Position numbers and translations under genes: made by a program. From assembly GCA_902542165.1 (NCBI GenBank), contig CACBTF010000005.1:1-41182 (forward strand): 41,182 bases of DNA. Reading direction: 5' to 3'. This DNA is from an uncultured Pelagibacteraceae bacterium. Its GTDB lineage: Bacteria > Pseudomonadota > Alphaproteobacteria > Pelagibacterales > Pelagibacteraceae. The notes under the pieces are model-generated. The model was not told where the DNA came from. It was given only the letters and a program-made list of their open reading frames with translations, and searched no databases. Shown piece after piece: positions 20,097 through 30,384 of this stretch (the first letter of the stretch is position 1; the number at the start of each line of letters is the position of its first letter).

Positions 20097-20831
20097 GTGA
20101 AATTTTTAAAAATAATTTCTATTCTATTTTTACTTCAAGGATGTAGTTCAAACTATGAATGGGGTTGGTATATATTAAGTCCAGATAATATAGATGGTTT
20201 AACAAATCTAAAATTTTTAATTAGCGGAATTACAACTACTATTTATATTTCAATAGTATCAATAATACTTGCAATGATTATCGGTTTAGTAGTCGCGATA
20301 CCTTCGCTATCTCATAATAAACTCTTAAGTTATCTTAATATCACATACGTAGAAATTGTAAGAGCAATCCCTTTATTAGTTTTAATTCTTTGGATTTATT
20401 ATGGTCTTCCGATTATGATTGGGGTTAGCTTCTCGCCATTTGTTTCGGGAATAATTGCTTTAACTATTAGTGAAAGTGCATTTCAAGCAGAAATATTTAG
20501 AGCAGGAATTAATTCAATTTCAAAAGGACAGCATGAAGTATCAGAATCACTTGGAATGGATTTTTGGAGAAAAATGAGATTAGTAATTCTTCCACAAGCG
20601 ATTAAAGTTGTGTTGCCGGCTATGGGAAATCAATTTGTATATGTTTTAAAAATGTCTTCTCTAGTATCAATTATAGGTATAGGAGATTTAACAAGAAAAG
20701 CTAATGAGCTAGTCACCACTACTTATAGACCTTTAGAAATATACACTTTTTTAATTTTGGAATACTTAGTGCTAATCTTAGTAGTATCTTATTTTGTGAG
20801 AAAATTAGAGAGTAAACTAGAATACAAATAA
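20097..20831 (+). CDS. Amino-acid-type ABC transporter permease (His/Glu/Gln/Arg family)
   Basis: EIVRAIPLLVLILWIYYGLP, SESAFQAEIFRAGINSISKGQHEVSESLGMDFWRKMRLVILPQAIKVVLPAMGNQF (EAA loop); GTG start. Confidence 0.92.
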   Translation: MKFLKIISILFLLQGCSSNYEWGWYILSPDNIDGLTNLKFLISGITTTIYISIVSIILAMIIGLVVAIPSLSHNKLLSYLNITYVEIVRAIPLLVLILWIYYGLPIMIGVSFSPFVSGIIALTISESAFQAEIFRAGINSISKGQHEVSESLGMDFWRKMRLVILPQAIKVVLPAMGNQFVYVLKMSSLVSIIGIGDLTRKANELVTTTYRPLEIYTFLILEYLVLILVVSYFVRKLESKLEYK

Positions 20832-22178
20832 TTTTTTAAAGGAAATCCTAAATACTTTCTTTAAAAAAAATGGTACAAAAGTTAATACAACTAGTCCCAT
20901 CATCCAATTTGTTACTAAAATCGTATAAAAAATATCTTGATATTCACCGTTTCTAATATTTATGACATACCATAACGACATAAATGGTATTAAAGTTAAT
21001 CTAAGTATTGTCATGTATAAACTATAAATGGGCCTTTTGAGTGCCTGAAATAAAGCAGAGGTAATAAAGAAAACAGGATAAACCGGTCCAATTAAAGCTG
21101 CTACTTGTAAATAAAGTGCTCCTCTTCGGATTACTTCTAAATCATTAGTAAAAAAAGAGATTATGATTTCTGAAGTTAGATAAACAAATATACCTGCTAA
21201 TACCATAAATCCTGAACCAAACATTAGAGCTTTTCCATACACTTCTTTTACCCTGAAATACATTTTTGCCCCAAAGTTTTGACCTGCAATTGATAAAACA
21301 GCGGTATTTAAACCTATAACTGGTAACAATAAAACTTGTTCAATTCTAACAGCAGTACCATAACCCGCTGTAGCTAATTCTCCAAACTGACCAACAAAAT
21401 AGAAAATATTAAATACTCCAAACATTATCATCAACATAGTAAACATTATTGGTACTGATTGTTTAAAAAGCGAGCTTAAGTAATTGATTTTTGGTTTAAA
21501 GCATTCTAGATAAAGGAATTTTTTTAATTTACAGCAATAAACTTTATTAGCTAAATATATTAAGCCGATACACTGAGAAACTATTGTAGCAATAGCTAAA
21601 CCTGCAATTCCAAATGCTGGTATAAATCCATAACCAAATATGAATAATGGATTTAAAAAAATATTTAAAAAAAAAGTAAAAATTAAAACATTTCTATAAC
21701 TTTTTGTATCACCTTGAGCATTTAATGTTCCATTCAAAGATAGTTGAACTAATACAATGACAGCTCCAAAAAAAATAATATCTAAGTATTCACGTGTTAA
21801 AATTATACTTTCTTCAGTAGAACCCATAATTCTTAAAAGTTCATCAGAAAAATTTAAACCAAATAAAGTTACGAAAATTGAAACTACAATTGCTAATATT
21901 ATTGACTGAGCTACGTACATTGATGCTTTTCTGTTCTCTTTGGCTCCAATTGAATTACTAATTAAAGCTGTAGTTCCAGCTCCAATACCAACCGCAACAG
22001 CTATTGCTATAAAATAAATTGGCCAGGATTTTGCAATTGCTGCTAGCGCCTCTGGTGAAATTCTTCCAGCAAAATAAGTATCGACTAGATTGTAAAAAGT
22101 TTGAAAGAGAGACCCTGTACTTGCAGGTATGGTTACTTTTCTAAGAAGCTGCCAAATCGAACCTTTAGTCAAATCCAT
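20817..22178 (-). CDS. MATE-family multidrug/Na+ antiporter
   Basis: MATE pattern: IPASTGSLFQTFYNLVDTYFAGRISPEALAAIA, GAGTTALISNSIGAKENRKA, about 12 TM segments. Confidence 0.92.
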   Translation of the reverse strand: MDLTKGSIWQLLRKVTIPASTGSLFQTFYNLVDTYFAGRISPEALAAIAKSWPIYFIAIAVAVGIGAGTTALISNSIGAKENRKASMYVAQSIILAIVVSIFVTLFGLNFSDELLRIMGSTEESIILTREYLDIIFFGAVIVLVQLSLNGTLNAQGDTKSYRNVLIFTFFLNIFLNPLFIFGYGFIPAFGIAGLAIATIVSQCIGLIYLANKVYCCKLKKFLYLECFKPKINYLSSLFKQSVPIMFTMLMIMFGVFNIFYFVGQFGELATAGYGTAVRIEQVLLLPVIGLNTAVLSIAGQNFGAKMYFRVKEVYGKALMFGSGFMVLAGIFVYLTSEIIISFFTNDLEVIRRGALYLQVAALIGPVYPVFFITSALFQALKRPIYSLYMTILRLTLIPFMSLWYVINIRNGEYQDIFYTILVTNWMMGLVVLTFVPFFLKKVFRISFKKLFVF

Positions 22179-22180
22179 AA

Positions 22181-23086
22181 TTAAAATTCCTTTTGGAACT
22201 TATGCTTTCTTCCAGCTTTTTTAGCAAGGTTAATTTGATTTTGCCTCATACGAAATCTAGTTTTTTGTGAATTTAAGAGTGTGTCATAACACCTAGGACA
22301 TGAAACACCCTCCTCGTATTTGTTAGATTTTTTGTCTTTTGGTGAAAAAGGTTTTCTACAACCACTACATACGGAGTAGGTTCCTTGTTTTAATCTGTGT
22401 TTAAGAGATATTCTATTATCAAAAACAAAACACTCTCCTTTCCATAGACTGTCTTTCTTTTCGATTTTATTTAAATAATTAAGTATCCCGCCTTTTAACA
22501 GGAAAACGTTCTTAAAACCTTTTCTTTTTAAAAATATTGAGGCTTTTTCACACCTAATACCCCCGGTACAAAACATTGCTACAGGTTTAGCCTTATCGAT
22601 TTTTTCTAAATATTTTGGAAAATCTCTAAAATTTTGAATATTTGGATTTATAGAATTTTTAAAAGTGCCCACATCATATTCAAATGGCTTTCTAGCATCT
22701 ACGACCAAAGTATCTTTATTTGAAATAAGTTTATTCCATGATTTCCCAGAAATATATCTATTAAGTTTTTTATTCTTTGAGTTTATTTTTAAACCAAGTG
22801 GAACAACTTCATTTTTAATTTTTATTTTACCTTTGTGGAATGGTTGAAAATGACTTTGAGACATATTCTTACTGTCAAAATCTTTAAAATTAAATACTTT
22901 TTTTAAAGATTTAATTATCTGGCTAATATTTCTCCTCTTTCCAGCAATTGTTCCATTAATTCCTTCTTGGGAAAGTATAATTGTGCCACTTATGTTATTT
23001 TTTAAAATTTCTCTTTGCAGAAACTCTTTATTTTTCTTTAAAAAATTAATTTTCTTAAACTTATAAAATCCAAAAACAGTGAACAT
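22181..23086 (-). CDS. trhO: Rhodanese-family tRNA uridine(34) hydroxylase (YceA/TrhO)
   Basis: GTIILSQEGINGTIAG, VVDARKPFEYDVGTF, VAMFCTGGIRCEKAS, C-terminal cysteine pairs. Confidence 0.93.
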   Translation of the reverse strand: MFTVFGFYKFKKINFLKKNKEFLQREILKNNISGTIILSQEGINGTIAGKRRNISQIIKSLKKVFNFKDFDSKNMSQSHFQPFHKGKIKIKNEVVPLGLKINSKNKKLNRYISGKSWNKLISNKDTLVVDARKPFEYDVGTFKNSINPNIQNFRDFPKYLEKIDKAKPVAMFCTGGIRCEKASIFLKRKGFKNVFLLKGGILNYLNKIEKKDSLWKGECFVFDNRISLKHRLKQGTYSVCSGCRKPFSPKDKKSNKYEEGVSCPRCYDTLLNSQKTRFRMRQNQINLAKKAGRKHKFQKEF

Positions 23087-23739
23087 TATTTTTTAATACA
23101 AATTGTTAATCCATCGCCAATGGGAATGATATTTTTTATCACTCTATTATCGTCTTTTATATATTTGTTAAATTCTCTAATGATATTGGTGAATTTATCA
23201 TTTTTTGAATTATCGGCTACCTCACCATGCCATAAGACATTATCAATTATAATAAGTCCATTTTTACCAATTAATACAATACTTTTTTCATAATAATTTA
23301 TATAATTTTCTTTATCTGCATCAATAAAAACCAGATCAAATTTTTGTTTAGCATTTTCTAGTTCTTTCAAACTCTCAAGTGCTGGCTTTATAATTTGTGT
23401 TATCTTGTTTTCATTAGACTTATCATAAAAAGATTTTGCTTTTTTACTAAATTCAACGTTTTTATCTAAGCTAATTAAAGATCCACCATCAGGTAATGAT
23501 AAGGCCATTGATAAAGCGCTAAAACCTGTAAAACTTCCAATTTCTAAAACTTTTTTTGTATTAGATGTTTTAATTAATGTTTGAAGAAATTGCGCTTGTG
23601 AAATAGAAATTTGCAATTTCTTTTGATCACCAAGACTAAGATTATAATTTAAGATCTCTTTTTGAACGTCAGTAAGATCATCAGAATGGTCAATAATATA
23701 CTTTTCAAGATTATCTGTTAAATCTAATTTTTTAGGCAT
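23086..23739 (-). CDS. Class I SAM-dependent O-methyltransferase (caffeoyl-CoA/COMT-like)
   Basis: KVLEIGSFTGFSALSMALSLP, FDLVFIDADKENYINYYE, GLIIIDNVLWHGEV. Confidence 0.92.
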   Translation of the reverse strand: MPKKLDLTDNLEKYIIDHSDDLTDVQKEILNYNLSLGDQKKLQISISQAQFLQTLIKTSNTKKVLEIGSFTGFSALSMALSLPDGGSLISLDKNVEFSKKAKSFYDKSNENKITQIIKPALESLKELENAKQKFDLVFIDADKENYINYYEKSIVLIGKNGLIIIDNVLWHGEVADNSKNDKFTNIIREFNKYIKDDNRVIKNIIPIGDGLTICIKK

Positions 23740-23741
23740 AA

Positions 23742-25211
23742 TTAGCCTTTTAAAAGTTTTTTTAGGATCTCGTTTGTTAATTGAGGATTTGCTTTTCCAC
23801 CAGATAATTTCATAACCTGCCCAACAAAAAAACCAAATAATTTTTCTTTTCCAGCTTTGTATTGATCAACTTTATCTTTATTTTTTGATAGTATCTCATT
23901 AATTATTTTTTCTAATTCTTTAGGATCACTTTGTTGCTTCATTCCTTTTGACTCTATAATTTTTTTTGGATTATCTCCGCTTTCAACCATAATCTCGAAA
24001 ACTTCTTTTGCTATTCTTCCTGAAATTTCTCCAGATTTAATTGATTGAACTAACTCTGCAAAATGTTTTGCTGATATAGGAGATTTTGATATATCAAGCC
24101 CCCTATCATTTAACATCGCAAATAAGTCCCCCATCATCCAAGTAGCTGCGAGTTTTTTATCGGATAATTTTGCAACTTCTTCGTAATAATCAGATATATC
24201 TTTTTCTGAGACTAAAACATTAGCTTCATATACATTTAGTCCATACTCTTTTATAAATCTTTCCTTTTTTTTGTCAGGAAGCTCTGGAAGAGATTTTTTT
24301 AAATCATCAATTAATTGTTGTTCTAACTTTAAAGGCAAAAGGTCTGGATCAGGAAAATATCTATAATCATGTGCATCTTCTTTTGATCTCATTGATCTTG
24401 TCTCATTTTTTTTTGTATCGAAGAGTCTTGTTTCTTGAACTATTTCTTTACCGTTTTCTATTAGTTCAACTTGTCTAGCAGCTTCATATTCTATTGCCAT
24501 CTGCATAAATTTAATAGAATTTACATTTTTGATTTCACACCGTGTTCCAAAATTTTTGTCACCTTCTTTTCTTACTGATACATTTACATCAGCTCTAAGT
24601 GATCCCTCTTGCATATTTCCATCACAGGTTCCTAAATATCTCATAATTGATCTTAATTTTTTTATGTAAGCATTAACCTCATCTGGTGATCTTAGATCTG
24701 GCTTGCTGACTATTTCCATTAAAGCAATTCCTGAACGATTTAAATCTACGTAAGTATTAGATGGATCCATATCATGAATACTTTTACCCGCATCTTGTTC
24801 AAGATGAAGTCTCTCTATACCGATTATTTTTGATCCATAAGGCATATCTAACAAAACTTTACCTTCTCCTACTATAGGGTTCTTGTACTGAGATATTTGA
24901 TAACCTTGGGGTAAATCTGCATAGAAATAATTTTTTCTATCAAAAACCGAGAAATTATTTATTTTGGCATTTAAACCAAGGCCTGTTCTTACTGCTTGCT
25001 TAACACATTCTTCATTAATGACCGGTAACATTCCTGGAAAAGCAGAGTCAATCAAACTCACCTGTTTATTAGGATCAGCGCCAAATTTAGTTGATGAACC
25101 AGAAAAAAGTTTAGATTTAGATAAAACTTGAGCATGAACTTCAAGACCTATAACAACTTCATATTTGCCTTTTTCTCCCTTAATAAAATAATCAAATTTT
25201 TCTTTACTCAT
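23742..25211 (-). CDS. gatB: Aspartyl/glutamyl-tRNA amidotransferase subunit B
   Basis: [38 protein letters not shown]; start MSKEKF at 25211 gives an ATGA overlap with gatA. Confidence 0.95.
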   Translation of the reverse strand: MSKEKFDYFIKGEKGKYEVVIGLEVHAQVLSKSKLFSGSSTKFGADPNKQVSLIDSAFPGMLPVINEECVKQAVRTGLGLNAKINNFSVFDRKNYFYADLPQGYQISQYKNPIVGEGKVLLDMPYGSKIIGIERLHLEQDAGKSIHDMDPSNTYVDLNRSGIALMEIVSKPDLRSPDEVNAYIKKLRSIMRYLGTCDGNMQEGSLRADVNVSVRKEGDKNFGTRCEIKNVNSIKFMQMAIEYEAARQVELIENGKEIVQETRLFDTKKNETRSMRSKEDAHDYRYFPDPDLLPLKLEQQLIDDLKKSLPELPDKKKERFIKEYGLNVYEANVLVSEKDISDYYEEVAKLSDKKLAATWMMGDLFAMLNDRGLDISKSPISAKHFAELVQSIKSGEISGRIAKEVFEIMVESGDNPKKIIESKGMKQQSDPKELEKIINEILSKNKDKVDQYKAGKEKLFGFFVGQVMKLSGGKANPQLTNEILKKLLKG

Positions 25212-26665
25212 GACCACCACTTTTTAATTTCATTTTTAAAACCACAATTTTTTTCAAATGCGTAACCAATATTAAGAATTTTTTGCTCATCTAATGCTTT
25301 ACCAATAAGCTGTAGACCTAAAGGATGACCTTGCTTATCAACACCTGCAGGCATTGATAAAGCTGGTAGGCCAGCTAAATTTACAGGTACAGTAAAAATA
25401 TCATTCAAATACATAGAAACAGGATCATTTGTTTTTTCTCCTATTTTGAATGCAGAACTTGGTGTTGATGGTGTAAGAATAGCATCTATTATTTTAAAAC
25501 TATCATCAAAATCTTTTTTAATTAGTTGTCTAACTTTTTGTGCTTTAAGATAATAAGCATCATAATAACCTGATGAAAGAACATAAGTTCCAATTAATAT
25601 TCTACGTTTAACCTCATCTCCAAAACCTTCAGACCGAGTTTTTTCATACATCTCAATTAAATCTTTTCCTTGTTTTGATCTATAACCATATCTAACTCCA
25701 TCATACCTGGCTAAATTGGACGAAGCTTCAGCTGGAGCAACTATATAATAAGTAGGTAAAGCATATTTTGTATGAGGCAATGAAATATCAATTAATTGTG
25801 CGCCAAGATCTTTTAATATCTTTTTTCCTTTTTCCCAGAGTTCATCGACTTCTTTAGGCATATTGTCAACACGATATTCTTTTGGAATTCCAATTTTTAA
25901 ACCTTTAATATTACCTTTTAAATTTTTTGAATATTGTTCTTTCTTTTTGTTTATTGAAGTGGAATCTTTCTCATCGAAGCCAGACATTGACTCCAGCATA
26001 ATTGCGCAATCTTTAATTGTTTTTGTCATTGGACCGGCTTGATCTAAAGATGAAGCAAAAGCCACGATACCCCATCTAGAACATAATCCATAGGTTGGTT
26101 TTAAACCTACAGTACCGGTAAAAGAAGCTGGTTGTCTAATCGATCCGCCAGTATCTGTTCCAATTGTAGCTGGCGTTAAATCTGCAGCTAAAGCAGATGA
26201 GGATCCTCCAGATGAACCGCCCGGTACTAATTGATCTCCTACAGGATTAATCACATTTCCATAGTGACTTGTCTCGTTAGAAGAACCCATCGCAAATTCA
26301 TCACAATTTAATTTTCCTAAAAGAAATGATCCATTGTCCCATAAATTTTTAGTAACTGTTGACTCATAAGATGGAATAAAGTTGTTTAAAATATTGCTTC
26401 CAGCAGTTGTTTTTGTATTTTCAGTACAAAATAAATCTTTAACAGCTAAAGGTATTCCTGGGAGCAATTGATCAAAATTTGGTTTGTTATCAAATTGTTT
26501 TGCCTTATCTAAAGCTTGATCAAATGTTGTAGTAACAAATGCATTTAACTTTTTTGCACTTTCAATATTTTTTATATATGCTTTAGTTAATTCTGTAGAT
26601 GAGACTTTTTTCATTTTTACGTTCTCTATTATTTCATTTAGACTTTGATTTGTAATATCAGCCAT
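25208..26665 (-). CDS. gatA: Aspartyl/glutamyl-tRNA amidotransferase subunit A
   Basis: [39 protein letters not shown] amidase triad motifs. Confidence 0.97.
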   Translation of the reverse strand: MADITNQSLNEIIENVKMKKVSSTELTKAYIKNIESAKKLNAFVTTTFDQALDKAKQFDNKPNFDQLLPGIPLAVKDLFCTENTKTTAGSNILNNFIPSYESTVTKNLWDNGSFLLGKLNCDEFAMGSSNETSHYGNVINPVGDQLVPGGSSGGSSSALAADLTPATIGTDTGGSIRQPASFTGTVGLKPTYGLCSRWGIVAFASSLDQAGPMTKTIKDCAIMLESMSGFDEKDSTSINKKKEQYSKNLKGNIKGLKIGIPKEYRVDNMPKEVDELWEKGKKILKDLGAQLIDISLPHTKYALPTYYIVAPAEASSNLARYDGVRYGYRSKQGKDLIEMYEKTRSEGFGDEVKRRILIGTYVLSSGYYDAYYLKAQKVRQLIKKDFDDSFKIIDAILTPSTPSSAFKIGEKTNDPVSMYLNDIFTVPVNLAGLPALSMPAGVDKQGHPLGLQLIGKALDEQKILNIGYAFEKNCGFKNEIKKWWS

Positions 26666-26952
26666 TACTCCACCACCTTAGGAACTACAAAAAATTCTTC
26701 ATTTTCTTTAGGAGAATTTTTCAGAATTTTCTCTCTTATCTTGCCATCACTAATTTCATCTTTTCTCGATCTTAATGACTGATTAAGTATAGAAGTTAAT
26801 GGTTCAACTTTATCTGTATTTAGTTCATTTAATTGCTCTATAAACTTAAAAATAGAGTTTAAATCTTTTGTTAGACTCTCAACTTTGGCTTCATCAACTG
26901 AAATTCGAGCTAATTTTGCAACATGTTTAATTTTTTCTTTATCTAGGGACAT
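26665..26952 (-). CDS. gatC: Aspartyl/glutamyl-tRNA amidotransferase subunit C
   Basis: [11 protein letters not shown]-type start, VEPLTSI; adjacent to gatA. Confidence 0.94.
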   Translation of the reverse strand: MSLDKEKIKHVAKLARISVDEAKVESLTKDLNSIFKFIEQLNELNTDKVEPLTSILNQSLRSRKDEISDGKIREKILKNSPKENEEFFVVPKVVE

Positions 26953-27003
26953 TTGTGAAATAAGTTAATTTAAATGTGTTTTATCACAAATTAGGTAAAT
27001 TTC

Positions 27004-27468
27004 ATGCTTGATATTGAAGAATTTAAGAAAAAACTCGATAAAAAGTCTAGGTTAATGGGAATTGACCCAGGTAGAAAACGCGTTGGTATAGCTATTTCTG
27101 ATGAAAATAAAATCATTGCAACTCCTTATACAACTTTAATAAAAAATAAATATTCTGATTTTATCAAAGAAATAATAAAGATTTTTAATGAAAATCAGAT
27201 TAAAGGTATAGTTGTTGGCAATCCAATCAATATGGACGGATCATCTAGTCAATCGTCACAATCAGCTAAGGATCTAGCAATTAATCTATCAAAAGATGTT
27301 ACTGAAAATGTCACTTTATGGGATGAGAGATTATCAAGTCAGGGAGCGTTCAATTTATCCAATGATTTAGCTTCAAACACATCAAAAAAAATAAGCAAAT
27401 TAGATGAGAATTCTGCACAATTTATACTTCAAGGAGCCTTGGACTACTTAACTAAAGAAAATACTTGA
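27004..27468 (+). CDS. ruvX: YqgF/RuvX-family putative pre-16S rRNA nuclease/Holliday junction resolvase
   Basis: MGIDPGRKRVGIAISDE, GNPINMDGS, LWDERLSSQGA. Confidence 0.94.
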   Translation: MLDIEEFKKKLDKKSRLMGIDPGRKRVGIAISDENKIIATPYTTLIKNKYSDFIKEIIKIFNENQIKGIVVGNPINMDGSSSQSSQSAKDLAINLSKDVTENVTLWDERLSSQGAFNLSNDLASNTSKKISKLDENSAQFILQGALDYLTKENT

Positions 27469-27503
27469 TCTGATACTATAAAACGCCTATAGAGTTGATT
27501 TTA

Positions 27504-28448
27504 ATGGCAGTTAAGAAAGACAATACAGCTATTAAAAACTCTCCCAAACATCTTCTTGGTATCCAAAACCTTTCGATATTAGAAGCTAAAGCAATATTAG
27601 ATGAAGCAAAAAAATTTATTGAATTAAACAGAAGTAGCTCAAAAAAATTAGATGTCCTAAGAGGAAAAACTCAAATTAATTTATTTTTTGAACCATCCAC
27701 AAGAACTCAAAGTTCGTTTGATCTAGCAGGTAAAAGATTAGGTGCAGATGTAATGTCTATGAACATGGACAACTCAGCACTTAAAAAAGGTGAAACTTTA
27801 ATTGATACTGCAATGACTTTAAACGCAATGCACCCTGACTTAATTGTAATTAGACATCAAGACTCTGGTGCACCTAATTTATTATCTCAAAAAGTTAATT
27901 GTGCAGTTATAAATGCTGGTGATGGAAGAAGAGAACACCCTACTCAAGCTTTACTTGACGCTTTAACAATAATTAACAGAAAAGGTAAGATTGAAGGACT
28001 GAAGATAGCAATTTGTGGTGACATACTTCACTCAAGAGTAGCTAGATCAAATATTTATTTAATGAACATGTTAGGTGCTGAAGTAAATGTAATAGCACCT
28101 AAAACATTAATGCCAAAATCAATTAATAGAATGGGAGTAAAGTCTTTTACAGATATGAAGAAGGGTCTTGAAGGTTGCGACATTGTAATGATGTTAAGGT
28201 TGCAAAATGAAAGAATGCAGGGTTCATTCTTACCTTCAAAAAGAGAATATTATGAATTTTACGGTTTAACTACAGAAAAATTAAAATTTGCAAAAAAAGA
28301 TGCACTGATTATGCATCCTGGTCCAATGAATAGAGGAGTAGAAATAGATACAAAACTTGCAGACGACATAAATGTTAGTTTGGTTAAAGAACAAGTTGAA
28401 TTAGGTGTAGCAGTAAGAATGGCTTGTTTAAAAACGTATTGTAAATAA
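27504..28448 (+). CDS. pyrB: Aspartate carbamoyltransferase catalytic subunit
   Basis: [49 protein letters not shown] at 27504 preferred over TTG at 27495. Confidence 0.95.
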   Translation: MAVKKDNTAIKNSPKHLLGIQNLSILEAKAILDEAKKFIELNRSSSKKLDVLRGKTQINLFFEPSTRTQSSFDLAGKRLGADVMSMNMDNSALKKGETLIDTAMTLNAMHPDLIVIRHQDSGAPNLLSQKVNCAVINAGDGRREHPTQALLDALTIINRKGKIEGLKIAICGDILHSRVARSNIYLMNMLGAEVNVIAPKTLMPKSINRMGVKSFTDMKKGLEGCDIVMMLRLQNERMQGSFLPSKREYYEFYGLTTEKLKFAKKDALIMHPGPMNRGVEIDTKLADDINVSLVKEQVELGVAVRMACLKTYCK

Positions 28449-29738
28449 ATGAAAGAAAAAATTTTTATTAATGCAAGAATTATAGATCCATCACAAAGCA
28501 TGGATGAGAAAGGCTCTTTAATTTTAAATCATAAAGGAAAAGTAAAAGCTATAGGAAAAAATGTAAAAAAAACTGATGCTAATAAAGATGCCGAGATAAT
28601 TGATTTAAAAGACAATATTTTAATTCCAGGGTTAGTAGATATGAAGGCTTTTGTAGGCGAGCCAGGATATGAATATAAAGAAAACTTCAGAACTCTTAGC
28701 CAAGCAGCTTTAGCTGGAGGGGTTACATCTATAGTAACTATGCCTAATACGAAACCCATTATTGATAACGTTTCTATGGTCGATTTCATTATTAGAAGAG
28801 GAAGAGACAAAGCTAATGTTAACCTTTTTCCTTGTGCTTCAATAACTAAACAATGCGAAGGTAAGCTGATGACTGAGTTTGGTTTACTCTCTAGTAGAGG
28901 AATAATTGGCTTTAGCGATGTTAATAAAACTATTCAAAATACAGAGCTAATGTCTAGGATAATGGATTATGCTTCTGATATTGGAGTTTTGATAATGCAA
29001 CATGCAGAAGACTATGAGTTATCAAAAAACGCTTGTATCAACGACGGAGAAATAGCTACAAGACTTGGGCTACAAGGTGTATCAGCTCTAGCGGAAAAAA
29101 TTATAATTGAAAGAGACTTAAGTTTACTTAGTGAATATCCTTGTAGATATCACATAAATCAAATTTCATCTAAACAATCTTTAGATGTTATTAGAAAAAA
29201 TAAAAATAATGGTAAAAAATTTAGCGTAGGTGTTTCAATAAATAATTTATCTTTAAATGAGAATGATATCGGTGAATTTAAAACCTTTTTGAAATTGTCT
29301 CCTCCTCTTAGACTTGAAGACGATAGATTATCACTTGTTCAAGGTATCAAGGATGGTTTAATAGATGTAATTGTTTCAGATCATTTGCCAGAAGATGAGG
29401 AAAGTAAAAGATTGCCATTCGCACAAGCAGCTACTGGCGCTATTGGTGTAGAGACCCTTCTGCCTCTTTCTTTAGAAATGTATCACAATGAGTCTCTTCC
29501 TCTAAATAAAATAATTGAGACCTTAACCATTAACCCTGCCAAAATATTAAATATTAAAAAAGGGACTTTGGTAAAAGGATCAGATGGAGATATTTGTATA
29601 TTTGATTTAGAGGCTCCATGGAAAGTAAATGCTAATAAACTAAAATCTAAATCAAAAAATACAGCCATAGAAAATAGAAATCTTCAAGGGAAGATTTTAA
29701 TGACTTATCTTAACGGTGAACTAGTTTACTCAAATTGA
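28449..29738 (+). CDS. Dihydroorotase-like amidohydrolase (PyrC/PyrX-like, metal site degenerate)
   Basis: IPGLVDMKAFVGEPGYEYKENFRTLSQAALAGGVTSIVTMPNTKPIID aligns to DHOase; immediately downstream of pyrB; lacks HxH. Confidence 0.88.
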   Translation: MKEKIFINARIIDPSQSMDEKGSLILNHKGKVKAIGKNVKKTDANKDAEIIDLKDNILIPGLVDMKAFVGEPGYEYKENFRTLSQAALAGGVTSIVTMPNTKPIIDNVSMVDFIIRRGRDKANVNLFPCASITKQCEGKLMTEFGLLSSRGIIGFSDVNKTIQNTELMSRIMDYASDIGVLIMQHAEDYELSKNACINDGEIATRLGLQGVSALAEKIIIERDLSLLSEYPCRYHINQISSKQSLDVIRKNKNNGKKFSVGVSINNLSLNENDIGEFKTFLKLSPPLRLEDDRLSLVQGIKDGLIDVIVSDHLPEDEESKRLPFAQAATGAIGVETLLPLSLEMYHNESLPLNKIIETLTINPAKILNIKKGTLVKGSDGDICIFDLEAPWKVNANKLKSKSKNTAIENRNLQGKILMTYLNGELVYSN

Positions 29739-30316
29739 TGGATATAAATTTAATAATAGTTGCAGTGTATTCTTATTTATTAGGATCTATTCCCTTTGGA
29801 TTAATTTTAACAAAAATTTTTTTAAAAAAAGACATTAGAGAATTAGGATCAGGAAATATTGGAACAACAAATGTTTTAAGGACTGGAAAAAAATCTCTAG
29901 CAATTGCTACCCTCTTGCTTGACTTGTTAAAAGGATATTTTTCTATAGTCATAACATTTATTTATTTTGATAATCTAATTTCATATTCTGCTTTGATTTG
30001 TTTTATCGGTCATATTTTTCCCATTTGGTTAAAATTTAAAGGAGGTAAAGGAGTTGCAATTTACCTGGGTGTTATATTAGCACTTTCATATAAATTTTTT
30101 CTAATTTTTGGAATTACTTGGCTTGTTTTATCTTTTTTATTTAGATACGCATCATTATCATCAATAATTTCATCTTTAATTGTTTTTATTTATTCATTTT
30201 TCTTTATTAATAATTTTTCTTTAATACTTTTTATTTTTTTTATAATTATCGTATACACGCATCGAGAAAATATAGTTCGATTAAAAAATTCTGAAGAAAG
30301 TAAAATAAAGTTATAA
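29735..30316 (+). CDS. plsY: Acyl-phosphate:glycerol-3-phosphate acyltransferase
   Basis: YLLGSIPFGLIL, IRELGSGNIGTTNVLRTG, LKFKGGKGVA. Confidence 0.96.
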   Translation: MMDINLIIVAVYSYLLGSIPFGLILTKIFLKKDIRELGSGNIGTTNVLRTGKKSLAIATLLLDLLKGYFSIVITFIYFDNLISYSALICFIGHIFPIWLKFKGGKGVAIYLGVILALSYKFFLIFGITWLVLSFLFRYASLSSIISSLIVFIYSFFFINNFSLILFIFFIIIVYTHRENIVRLKNSEESKIKL

Positions 30317-30355
30317 GTGTTGTCTTTTCTAGTTTTTAAATAATAAATTTGACAA

Positions 30356-30383
30356 ATTCGTTTAATTTTGAAAATAAACGAAT
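30356..30383. repeat. Perfect 9-bp inverted repeat with 10-nt loop just before topA ATG
   Basis: ATTCGTTTA attttgaaaa TAAACGAAT a ATG. Confidence 0.8.
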
Positions 30384-30384
30384 A

